Shown here one piece after another: positions 1 to 5,281 of a DNA stretch of 6,566 bases. Numbering within the stretch: position 1 is the first letter of the stretch; the number at the start of each line of letters is the position of its first letter. The notes under the pieces were generated by a model. It had not been told where the DNA came from. It saw nothing but the letters and a program-made list of their open reading frames with translations, and ran no database searches. The stretch comes from an uncultured Oscillospiraceae bacterium (GTDB lineage: Bacteria > Bacillota > Clostridia > Oscillospirales > Oscillospiraceae), in NCBI GenBank assembly GCA_944385195.1, contig CALWWH010000210.1, forward strand, positions 1 through 6,566. The letters are read 5' to 3'. Both the position numbers and the translations under genes were made by a program.

Positions 1-163
1 AGCGTGTATTCTCCTGGCTTATATTGATGTGGTCGACAGATGCGGGGGAGAATGTGGCAACATCATCACCTTGCGTGAACAAAACAGCGCACAAGATGAT
101 ATTAAGTATGATCGAGGCGATGAATACCAGTTGTCGGGAATTGAATGACCGCTTAGTCAACAT
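1..163 (-). CDS. Partial single-pass membrane protein, paralogue of the 250-753 gene (C-terminus beyond left edge)
   Basis: I do not recognise this protein. Only the first 54 codons lie in the window. It starts at an ATG (complement of 161-163) preceded by a GGGGAGG ribosome binding site (complement of 172-178 area, about 9 bases upstream). The first 31 residues are identical to those of the neighbouring 250-753 protein: a short basic N-terminus (K4, R5, R10) and a hydrophobic anchor at about residues 12-30. After residue 31 the sequence diverges (GDDVATFSPASVDHINIS here against SDDVATFSVTYVDHIDIS). The anchor looks uncleaved with the C-terminus outside; there is no lipobox, because the residue before the only nearby Cys is Leu. 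No separate promoter was found, so it may be read through from the upstream copy. Function is unknown. Confidence 0.75.
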   Translation of the reverse strand, partial: MLTKRSFNSRQLVFIASIILNIILCAVLFTQGDDVATFSPASVDHINISQENTR

Positions 164-173
164 AAGAATAGCC
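1..173. repeat. Direct repeat copy A (matches 591-763)
   Basis: At a constant offset of 590 bases, positions 71-173 are identical to 661-763 (103 bases), and positions 1-70 match 591-660 with 12 mismatches and no gap. Similarity stops just past the ribosome binding sites, at 174. The repeat covers the 5' end of the two paralogous minus-strand genes, so it marks a tandem gene duplication. Confidence 0.95.
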
Positions 174-208
174 TCCCCAATACACTAAATGGATACAGGG
201 ACGAACAG

Positions 209-246
209 ACCTCTCCCCGATAGTCCGTTGTGCTATCGGGGGAGGT
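209..246 (-). terminator. Strong hairpin between the two tandem paralogues, probable terminator or attenuator
   Basis: Arms at 209-223 and 233-246 pair over 14 bp with one bulged T and a 9-base loop; the core is CCCCGATAG with CTATCGGGG. It starts 4 bases past the TAA of the 250-753 gene. In the leftward direction the tail is only CTGTTCGT, a weak U-tract. On the opposite strand the hairpin is followed by GTTTTATTCTGTTT (247-260), a better U-tract. It may therefore work in both directions, or only partly stop leftward transcription and lower expression of the second copy. Confidence 0.55.
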
Positions 247-249
247 GTT

Positions 250-753
250 TTATTCTGTTTGCATCAGCTCGTCATAGGGGATATAGTCATAGTCTTGCAG
301 GATATCGTCGATTTGATCGTAAAGTTTTGTGTCGAGATCATAGCGATATAATGTGCCGGAATACCATAGGTATCTGTCATCAAGGAATCGGTATCTCAGT
401 TCGGTTCCGTCATCCAGAAAAAAAACCACATAGCGGGGGCAACTTCCGGTAGGCATGGCATACCCATTTTCGTACATCTCTTCCATGTGAAAATCAACAG
501 ATCGAATTGCATTGTATAAATTTGTAATATCGTCTTGCGTAGATACACGAGTCCACATGCCTTTTCGCTTAATGTCGTTTCGGTAATCAGCGTGTGTAAT
601 CTCCTGGCTTATATCGATGTGATCGACATACGTTACGGAGAATGTGGCAACATCATCACTTTGCGTGAACAAAACAGCGCACAAGATGATATTAAGTATG
701 ATCGAGGCGATGAATACCAGTTGTCGGGAATTGAATGACCGCTTAGTCAACAT
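250..753 (-). CDS. Hypothetical single-pass membrane protein with extracytoplasmic domain, 167 aa
   Basis: I do not recognise this family. The ATG (complement of 751-753) has a GGAGGG ribosome binding site about 9 bases upstream. The protein has a basic N-terminus, one hydrophobic segment (about residues 12-30) and then some 135 polar residues expected outside the membrane. This part is rich in acidic and aromatic residues: MWTRV near residue 67, a CPRYVVFFLDDGTELRYRF stretch that reads as paired beta strands around 104-123, and a YD-rich C-terminal helix (YDQIDDILQDYDYIPYDEL). The single ectodomain Cys argues against an internal disulfide. It lies upstream of a second, truncated copy transcribed in the same direction. 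Base composition is clearly more AT-rich than the genes to the right, which suggests a variable or acquired segment. That it is a real gene is fairly sure from its tandem paralogue, promoter and Shine-Dalgarno; its function is open. Confidence 0.8.
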   Translation of the reverse strand: MLTKRSFNSRQLVFIASIILNIILCAVLFTQSDDVATFSVTYVDHIDISQEITHADYRNDIKRKGMWTRVSTQDDITNLYNAIRSVDFHMEEMYENGYAMPTGSCPRYVVFFLDDGTELRYRFLDDRYLWYSGTLYRYDLDTKLYDQIDDILQDYDYIPYDELMQTE

Positions 754-763
754 AAGAATAGCC
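591..763. repeat. Direct repeat copy B (matches 1-173)
   Basis: This is the partner of the repeat at 1-173. The perfectly conserved part is 661-763, encoding the basic N-terminus and membrane anchor plus the first bases of the leader. The less conserved part is 591-660, encoding the start of the ectodomain. Confidence 0.95.
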
Positions 764-848
764 CTCCAATCCTCTAAATCGACGATCGTATGATTATAGG
801 TAAATGAATAAGTTACATCTGTTAATATTTGTATTATATATCAGTTTT

Positions 849-877
849 AATATAGCGTCTATTGGAAAAGCGTCCAA
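849..877 (-). promoter_or_regulatory. Probable sigma-A promoter for the leftward membrane-protein gene
   Basis: On the minus strand, TTGGAC (complement of 872-877) is followed after exactly 17 bases by TATATT (complement of 849-854). Transcription would start near 843 and give a leader of about 90 bases before the ATG at 753. The leader is very AT-rich. No structured riboswitch is recognised in it. Confidence 0.55.
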
Positions 878-879
878 TA
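860..879. promoter_or_regulatory. Inverted repeat over the -35 box, possible operator
   Basis: TATTGGA (860-866) and TCCAATA (873-879) form a perfect 7-bp inverted repeat with a 6-base spacer. It covers the -35 hexamer of the leftward promoter, a usual place for a repressor site. No regulator gene is in the window, so the role is inferred from position and symmetry only. Confidence 0.35.
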
Positions 880-946
880 TTTTTCCATGTTTTTGTTTAA
901 AATAACGATATGGGAAGGATAAGCCTAGTGGCGGATACATCTGGCC

Positions 947-977
947 TTGACATAGACCCCACTACATGTGTTATACT
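947..977 (+). promoter_or_regulatory. Sigma-A promoter with extended -10 for the kinase/ECF unit
   Basis: A perfect TTGACA (947-952) and TATACT (972-977) are spaced by 19 bases, two more than ideal. TGT directly before the -10 makes it an extended -10 promoter, which tolerates unusual spacing. Transcription would start near 984. This places the ATG at 966 upstream of the transcript and selects the ATG at 1008 as the kinase start. Confidence 0.75.
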
Positions 978-1007
978 GTTAAGAAAAGAGAAGAGGGGCA
1001 GAGCCGC

Positions 1008-2051
1008 ATGGAATTTGGTGCCATCTTGCAGGCGCATTTGGCGCGCTATCCGTTGATGACCCCGCAGGACTGCGGCAAGCTGGCCTACCAGAGCGAATTC
1101 GGCCCGGAGCATCTGGCCCCGGCGCTGGACTACGTCACCACCATGCTGGAGCGGGAGTGGGCAGAGGTACTTGCCGGCCAGGCGTATATCGCCCCGGAGG
1201 ACATCGGCGGCGGCCTTGTGCGCTTCTACCTGAACCCGGAGAAGGACATCCCCGCTGCTGCGGCGCTGCTGGCACAGCTCTTCTGCCGCACCGCCCGGGA
1301 GCACCAGGGCACACAAGAGGGCTTGGAAGAGAAGCTTGCCGTCCTGGCCCAACAGGACATCCCCGGCATGGTGGACTGGCTTGCAGACTACCGCGCCCAG
1401 GGCTGCCCCGCCGTGCGGCACAGCGAAGTCTACCGCCATGCCTATGGGCCCCATTACCGGCTCCTGAGGGCGGAATACGCCCGCTTTTGGCCCGCATTGC
1501 AGCAGATCTGGAGCCTTTACCGCAGCGGCAAGCCCGCCATCGTCGCCATCGACGGGCGCTGCGCCAGCGGCAAGACAACGCTGGCCAAGCTGGCAGCGGA
1601 GCTGATGCCCTGCAACGTCCTGCACATGGACGACTACTATAAGCCCATCGCCCAGCGCGCCCCGGACTGGGAGACCACTCCCGGCGGCAACATCGACTAT
1701 CCCCGCCTGCAGGTGGAGGTATTCGACGCCATCGCGGCGGGCAAGGCCATCACCTGCCGGGTCTTCGACTGCGGGACGCAGACCCTGCAAGCGGCTCAGA
1801 CCCTGCCGCAGCGGCCTCTGACCATCCTTGAGGGCAGCTACTGCCAGCATCCCACGCTGCGGGAGGGCTATGCGCTGAAGATCTTCGTCACTTGCCGGCG
1901 GGAGGAGCAGCTGCGCCGCCTCCGCGCCCGCGAGGGCGAGGGCATCGAGGGCTATCTGAGCCGCTGGGTGCCTATGGAGGACCGCTATCACGCCGCCTGT
2001 CAAGTGGAAGAGCACGCGGATATCCTCATCGACACCGCAAAACCTTGGTAA
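1008..2051 (+). CDS. P-loop nucleoside (uridine) kinase-like protein with N-terminal domain of unknown function, 347 aa
   Basis: The C-terminal half (about residues 172-347) is a phosphoribulokinase/uridine-kinase-type P-loop kinase. It has a Walker A GRCASGKT (183-190) after strand AIVAID, a substrate-site motif HMDDYY (206-211), the NIDYPRL segment (228-234) where uridine kinases carry a D-x-P-x-x-x-D/F-W-RL-like stretch, LEGSY (274-278) as Walker B-like region, and an Arg-rich lid (RREEQLRRLRAR, 297-308). Such enzymes transfer the ATP gamma-phosphate to a nucleoside or vitamin-like alcohol in the cytosol. The first 165 or so residues are not a kinase fold I can name; they carry FGPEHL (31-36) and RHSEVYRHAYGPHYRLL (137-153). 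E. coli Udk is about 213 aa, so this is a longer two-domain protein. The start at 1008 is chosen because an AGGGG lies 10 bases upstream and the promoter -10 overlaps the alternative ATG at 966. It probably shares a transcript with the ECF S component 121 bases downstream. The exact substrate is not readable from sequence. Confidence 0.85.
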   Translation: MEFGAILQAHLARYPLMTPQDCGKLAYQSEFGPEHLAPALDYVTTMLEREWAEVLAGQAYIAPEDIGGGLVRFYLNPEKDIPAAAALLAQLFCRTAREHQGTQEGLEEKLAVLAQQDIPGMVDWLADYRAQGCPAVRHSEVYRHAYGPHYRLLRAEYARFWPALQQIWSLYRSGKPAIVAIDGRCASGKTTLAKLAAELMPCNVLHMDDYYKPIAQRAPDWETTPGGNIDYPRLQVEVFDAIAAGKAITCRVFDCGTQTLQAAQTLPQRPLTILEGSYCQHPTLREGYALKIFVTCRREEQLRRLRAREGEGIEGYLSRWVPMEDRYHAACQVEEHADILIDTAKPW

Positions 2052-2053
2052 TC

Positions 2054-2143
2054 AGCCGCCAGAAGACGGCTTATGATAAATAGCAATACCTTGCCCCAGC
2101 ACTCCGAAAAAGCCAGGAAGGCACCGCAGCCCAGAAGGGCCGC
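2054..2143 (+). other. Structured spacer between kinase and ECF gene, no clear terminator
   Basis: Three small hairpins can be drawn: AGCCG/CGGCT (2054-2058 with 2067-2071), GCC/GGC (2112-2114 with 2120-2122) and GCCC/GGGC with an AGAA loop (2129-2132 with 2137-2140, extended by GC/GC at 2126-2127 and 2142-2143). None is followed by a U-tract, so read-through from the kinase is expected. I could not match the segment to the TPP, FMN, THF or other known riboswitch consensus. Confidence 0.35.
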
Positions 2144-2172
2144 ATCAAAATGACTTTGAAGGAGAACAAACA

Positions 2173-2745
2173 ATGAAAACCAAAACCCAATCTCTCAACA
2201 GCTACATCCGTAACCTGGTCCTGGCGGCCATGTTCTTGGCCATTGGCATTGTCCTGCCGTTCCTCACCGGCCAGGTTCCGCAGATCGGCAGCATGCTCCT
2301 GCCGATGCACATCCCCGTCCTGCTCTGCGGCTTCATCTGCGGCTGGCAGTATGGCCTGGTGGTGGGCTTCATTCTGCCCCTGCTGCGCATGGCCCTCTTT
2401 GGCATGCCCCCGCTGTTGACCGCAGTTGCCATGGCCTTTGAGCTGGCTACCTACGGCCTCATCACCGGCATCCTGTGGAAGGCGCTGCCTAAGAAGAACA
2501 TTGCCAGCCTTTACCTCTCTCTGGTGGGCGCAATGCTCATTGGCCGCGTGGTCTGGGCCATTGTCCGCGTCATCATGACCGGCGTGGCCGACGAGGCCTT
2601 CACCTGGCAGATTTTCGTCGCGGGCGCCTTTACCAACGCCATCCCGGGCATCATCCTACAGCTGGTGCTCATCCCCGCGCTCCTGGTGGCCCTGGGCCGT
2701 GCCCACGTCATCCAGTTTGACCACAAAAAAAGCATGAAAGCATAA
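2173..2745 (+). CDS. ECF transporter S component (substrate-binding membrane subunit), 190 aa
   Basis: This is a small, very hydrophobic protein with about six membrane segments (roughly residues 13-31, 42-58, 60-76, 81-104, 111-134, 148-174), the size and topology of S components of energy-coupling factor importers. An AxxxA motif in the first helix (A19 to A23) matches the known EcfT contact site. The LPMHIPVLLCGFICG stretch (43-57) is typical of the broad PF12822-type family that includes pantothenate, folate and other S components. S components bind a vitamin or similar micronutrient and work with shared EcfT and EcfA/A' subunits, which are not in this window, as in group II systems. The ATG has AAGGAG (2159-2164) 8 bases upstream. 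The upstream kinase suggests the imported compound is phosphorylated on entry (a nucleoside or pantothenate-like substrate), but the ligand cannot be assigned. Confidence 0.87.
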   Translation: MKTKTQSLNSYIRNLVLAAMFLAIGIVLPFLTGQVPQIGSMLLPMHIPVLLCGFICGWQYGLVVGFILPLLRMALFGMPPLLTAVAMAFELATYGLITGILWKALPKKNIASLYLSLVGAMLIGRVVWAIVRVIMTGVADEAFTWQIFVAGAFTNAIPGIILQLVLIPALLVALGRAHVIQFDHKKSMKA

Positions 2746-2753
2746 ATCAGACC

Positions 2754-2790
2754 CACCGGCGGCTCAGGAAGAGCGGCCGGTGCTTTGTTC
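2754..2790 (+). terminator. Rho-independent terminator after the ECF gene
   Basis: CACCGGC (2754-2760) pairs with GCCGGTG (2776-2782). Inside it GCTC (2762-2765) pairs with GAGC (2771-2774) around an AGGAA loop, with one G-G mismatch between the two stems. The tail CTTTGTTC (2783-2790) is a modest U-tract. It begins 8 bases after the ECF stop codon and closes the kinase/ECF unit. Confidence 0.75.
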
Positions 2791-2801
2791 ACAGAAAAGA
2801 C

Positions 2802-2834
2802 TGGATTATCCCCTCGCGCTATGTTATGATAACA
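2802..2834 (+). promoter_or_regulatory. Extended -10 promoter for the P-type ATPase unit
   Basis: TGT followed by TATGAT (2825-2830) is an extended -10 element. The best -35 at 17-base spacing is TGGATT (2802-2807), a poor match, which extended -10 promoters can tolerate. The -10 lies inside a 13-base perfect palindrome, TGTTATGATAACA (2822-2834), which could bind a regulator. Transcription would start near 2837, so an in-frame ATG at 2780 cannot be the ATPase start. Confidence 0.55.
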
Positions 2835-2860
2835 GAAGAAAGATAAAAGGACGGTATCCC

Positions 2861-5281
2861 ATGCCGAAGAAACCAAAACAAATCGCGCCTGTTTCTGTGC
2901 CGCGCCTGGCGACAAGACCGGATTTCGGCCTGACAGAGCGGCAGGCCCAGCAGCGGCGGGACGCCGGGCTCATCAATCAGCCCGTGGAGAGCCCCACCAA
3001 GTCGGTGCGGCAGATCGTTCTGGGGAACATTTTTACCTATTTTAATATCATTTTTTTCATTTTAGCGATTCTTCTGCTCACTGTTGGCGCCTATACGGAG
3101 TGCAGCTTCCTGGTCGTTGTGCTCGTCAACACCGTCATCGGCACAGTGCAGGAGGTGGGCGCCAAGCGCAAGCTGGACAAGCTGACGCTGCTGACCCAAC
3201 CGAAGATCACCGTCGTGCGCGAGGGGCAGGTCCGCTCCATCGCTACAGAAAAGTTGGTGCTGGATGACGTGGTCATTTTTGCCGCGGGCAATCAGATCTG
3301 TGCCGACGGGACCGTCCTGGCGGGCGAGGTCATGGTCAATGAGTCGCTGATTACTGGTGAGTCCGACGAGATCCGCAAGCAGCCGGGGGATCAGATTCTC
3401 TCCGGCAGCTTTGTGGTGTCTGGGCAGTGCCGGGCGCGGCTGGACGCCGTGGGGGCAGACAGTTTCGCGGCTCAGCTGACGCTGGAGGCCAAGAAATCCA
3501 AGAAAAAACGCCGCGGCGGCATGATGTACGCCCTGGATTGGCTGCTGAAAATCATCGGTATTGCTATCATTCCCATCGGCATCCTGCTCTACCGCCGCCA
3601 GACGGCGATTCTGGGGCTTGACCACATGAACGGGGTTGTGAGTACCACGGCGGCTCTGGTGGGGATGATCCCGGAGGGGCTTTATCTGCTGGTCAGCGTG
3701 GCGCTGGCCATGAGCGTCCTGCGCCTTGCCCAGAAGCGAACCCTGGTGCAGGATCAGAATTGCATTGAGACCTTAGCTCGGGTGGATGTCCTGTGTGTGG
3801 ACAAGACAGGCACGATTACCGAGCCGGATATGCGTGTGACAGGCCTGGTGCCGCTGGACGAGTGCACGGACGAGGTCGCCGAGCAGATCATGCGCGACTT
3901 TGCGGGCAACATGAATGCTGACAACATCACGATGAGGGCGATCATCGAGCAATTTGGGTCCGGGACGGCCCGCAAGGCGCAGCAGGTGGAGGGCTTTTCC
4001 TCCGTCACCAAGCGCAGCGCCGTGGACTTCGGCGGCGGCGAGGCGTATTGGCTGGGCGCGCCGGAGTTTTTGCTGGGCAAGCGTTTTGAGGACTACCGCA
4101 GCTCCATCGAGGCCTATAGCGCCAGGGGATGCCGCGTACTGCTGCTCTGCGGGGCCGAGTCGCTGCGCCCAGAGGCAAAACGCTGGCCGATGGCGCTGGT
4201 GCTGTTGGAGAACCCGGTCCGTGCCAATGCAAAGGAGACCTTCAGCTGGTTTCAGGCGCAGAATGTCGCCATTAAGGTCATCAGCGGCGATACGCCCCTG
4301 ACGGCGGCCGCAGCGGCCGCAGCGGCTGGCATCCCCCATGCCGACCAATGCGTGGATGCCTCAACACTGACGGCCGAAGAACTCAGCCGGGCTGCCACGG
4401 AGTACACCGTCTTTGGCCGCGTCAAGCCCGAGCAGAAGCGCCAGCTGGTGCAGGCCCTGCAGAGGGCGGGCCGCACTGTGGCCATGACCGGCGACGGCGT
4501 CAACGACGTTTTGGCCCTCAAGAGCGCAGACTGTTCGGTGGCGATGGCCTCCGGCAGCGAGGTTGCCTCCCAGGTGGCCCATCTGGTGCTGCTCGACAGC
4601 GATTTCTCTGCTATGCCGGCGGTGGTCGCTGAGGGCCGGCGGGTGATTAACAATATTGAGCGGGCGGCGTCTCTGTTTTTGATGAAGAACATCTTTTCCT
4701 TTTTCCTGGCCATCATCTCCATCACGGCGGTGTTTGCTTACCCTCTCGAGCCGCTGCAAATCTCACTGATGAGCGCCCTGTGCATTGGCATCCCGTCCTT
4801 CTTCCTGGCTTTGGAGCCCAACGAGAACCTTGTCCGGGGTAAATTCCTGCCCAACGTGCTCTATAAGGCTTTTCCGGCGGCCCTGACCTGCCTGTTCTCG
4901 GTCATCTATGTGGTCATGTTTTCCCGCGTCTTCCCCATCGACGATACCATCGTCAACACCATTGCCTCCGTCCTGCTGACGGCAGTCGGGTTCTTCTCCC
5001 TCTGGCGGGTGAGCCGACCTTTCAACGGCAAGCGAGTGGGCCTGCTCATTGGGATGGTCTCGCTGTACCTGCTGGCGGTGAGCTTGGTACCGGATTTGTT
5101 TGGGCTGCATCCGCTGGGCCACGGCGGATGGCTGCTGCTGGTGGTGTTCCTGCTGCTGATGCCCTCGGTGCTGTTCGTCTTTACCAAGGTGGCCGATTTC
5201 CTGCGCCTGGGCTGGTCAGTGTTTGCCCGCGTCCTGGGCCATGCAAAACGAGAAGTAAAGGAGGCTCGCCGCCGTGGATGA
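2861..5281 (+). CDS. Cation-transporting P-type ATPase (HAD-IC family, CtpE/Exp7-like), 806 aa
   Basis: This integral membrane pump uses an aspartyl-phosphate intermediate to move a cation across the cytoplasmic membrane. All core motifs are intact. They are TGES (165-168) in the actuator domain, PEGL (271-274) in membrane helix 4, the phosphorylation motif DKTGT with D314, an LGAPE N-domain motif in place of the usual KGAPE, and TGDGVND (543-549) in the P domain. The order is TM1-2 (about 56-76, 81-97), actuator domain, TM3-4 (about 226-244, 258-285), N and P domains, then TM5-10 (about 603-785) and a basic tail. There are no N-terminal CxxC metal-binding domains and no CPC in TM4, which argues against a Cu/Zn pump. 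PEGLYLL in TM4 and the helix after the P domain resemble the CtpE (mycobacterial Ca2+ uptake) and pneumococcal Exp7 group, so Ca2+ or another hard cation is the best guess, not proven. The start at 2861 has AAAAGGA (2845-2851) 9 bases upstream. The end overlaps the next gene by 8 bases. Confidence 0.92.
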   Translation: MPKKPKQIAPVSVPRLATRPDFGLTERQAQQRRDAGLINQPVESPTKSVRQIVLGNIFTYFNIIFFILAILLLTVGAYTECSFLVVVLVNTVIGTVQEVGAKRKLDKLTLLTQPKITVVREGQVRSIATEKLVLDDVVIFAAGNQICADGTVLAGEVMVNESLITGESDEIRKQPGDQILSGSFVVSGQCRARLDAVGADSFAAQLTLEAKKSKKKRRGGMMYALDWLLKIIGIAIIPIGILLYRRQTAILGLDHMNGVVSTTAALVGMIPEGLYLLVSVALAMSVLRLAQKRTLVQDQNCIETLARVDVLCVDKTGTITEPDMRVTGLVPLDECTDEVAEQIMRDFAGNMNADNITMRAIIEQFGSGTARKAQQVEGFSSVTKRSAVDFGGGEAYWLGAPEFLLGKRFEDYRSSIEAYSARGCRVLLLCGAESLRPEAKRWPMALVLLENPVRANAKETFSWFQAQNVAIKVISGDTPLTAAAAAAAAGIPHADQCVDASTLTAEELSRAATEYTVFGRVKPEQKRQLVQALQRAGRTVAMTGDGVNDVLALKSADCSVAMASGSEVASQVAHLVLLDSDFSAMPAVVAEGRRVINNIERAASLFLMKNIFSFFLAIISITAVFAYPLEPLQISLMSALCIGIPSFFLALEPNENLVRGKFLPNVLYKAFPAALTCLFSVIYVVMFSRVFPIDDTIVNTIASVLLTAVGFFSLWRVSRPFNGKRVGLLIGMVSLYLLAVSLVPDLFGLHPLGHGGWLLLVVFLLLMPSVLFVFTKVADFLRLGWSVFARVLGHAKREVKEARRRG
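4304..4329 (+). repeat. 9-base tandem repeat encoding an eight-alanine run in the ATPase
   Basis: GCGGCCGCA occurs twice in tandem, followed by a diverged third unit. It encodes residues A482-A489 directly after the SGDTPLT segment of the P domain. P-type ATPases have an Ala-rich helix here (pattern A-x-A-x-x-A-G-I), so frame and length are kept. The reading frame continues normally into GIPHADQCVD. Confidence 0.8.
5257..5264 (+). promoter_or_regulatory. Ribosome binding site inside the ATPase gene, sets the GTG start at 5274
   Basis: AAAGGAGG, nearly a full anti-16S match, lies 9 bases before GTG 5274 and within the last codons of the ATPase. It supports translational coupling of the two genes and explains why a GTG is used although an out-of-frame ATG lies at 5278. 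Confidence 0.85.

Larger units (their letters stand above)
754..946. other. AT-rich divergent intergenic region
   Basis: No open frame with a ribosome binding site or RNA gene is seen here. It separates the leftward membrane-protein genes from the rightward kinase gene and contains the leftward promoter and its inverted repeat. Composition shifts from strongly AT-rich (to about 905) to the GC-rich background that holds for the rest of the window, so this is a plausible boundary between a variable segment and core chromosome. Confidence 0.5.

Noticed and set aside
189..738. Short plus-strand frames at 189-452 and 535-738
   Set aside because: They are antisense to the duplicated membrane-protein gene, have no ribosome binding site and no promoter.
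1..763. The two direct repeats as ends of a mobile element or as a CRISPR-like array
   Set aside because: Only two copies exist, each is the 5' end of a gene in the same orientation, and no transposase, short target duplication or regular spacer is present.
966..1007. Upstream ATG at 966 as the kinase start
   Set aside because: It lies upstream of and overlaps the extended -10 element (969-977), so it would not be in the transcript; ATG 1008 has a ribosome binding site.
897..2015. A 372-codon open frame on the minus strand across the kinase gene
   Set aside because: It is antisense to a gene with clear kinase motifs, a perfect -35 box and a ribosome site. The frame is open because of high GC, and its product is Ala/Leu/Gly/Gln-rich without any family motif.
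2072..2077. TATGAT before the ECF gene as a separate promoter
   Set aside because: No acceptable -35 at 16-18 bases spacing and no TGn extension, so the kinase promoter is the better source of transcription.
2780..2860. ATG at 2780 as the ATPase start
   Set aside because: It lies inside the terminator hairpin of the previous gene and upstream of the promoter -10, and the added residues do not resemble the family. ATG 2861 has AAAAGGA 9 bases upstream.
4304..4320. Two adjacent GCGGCCGC sites as a sign of a cloning artefact
   Set aside because: They are in frame within a conserved Ala-rich helix of the ATPase, and the flanking protein sequence is continuous, so they are natural Ala codons.
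3062..4759. Several long open frames antisense or frame-shifted to the P-type ATPase
   Set aside because: All lie within the intact ATPase gene, lack ribosome sites and give low-complexity Arg/Ala/Ser-rich products; they are high-GC shadows.
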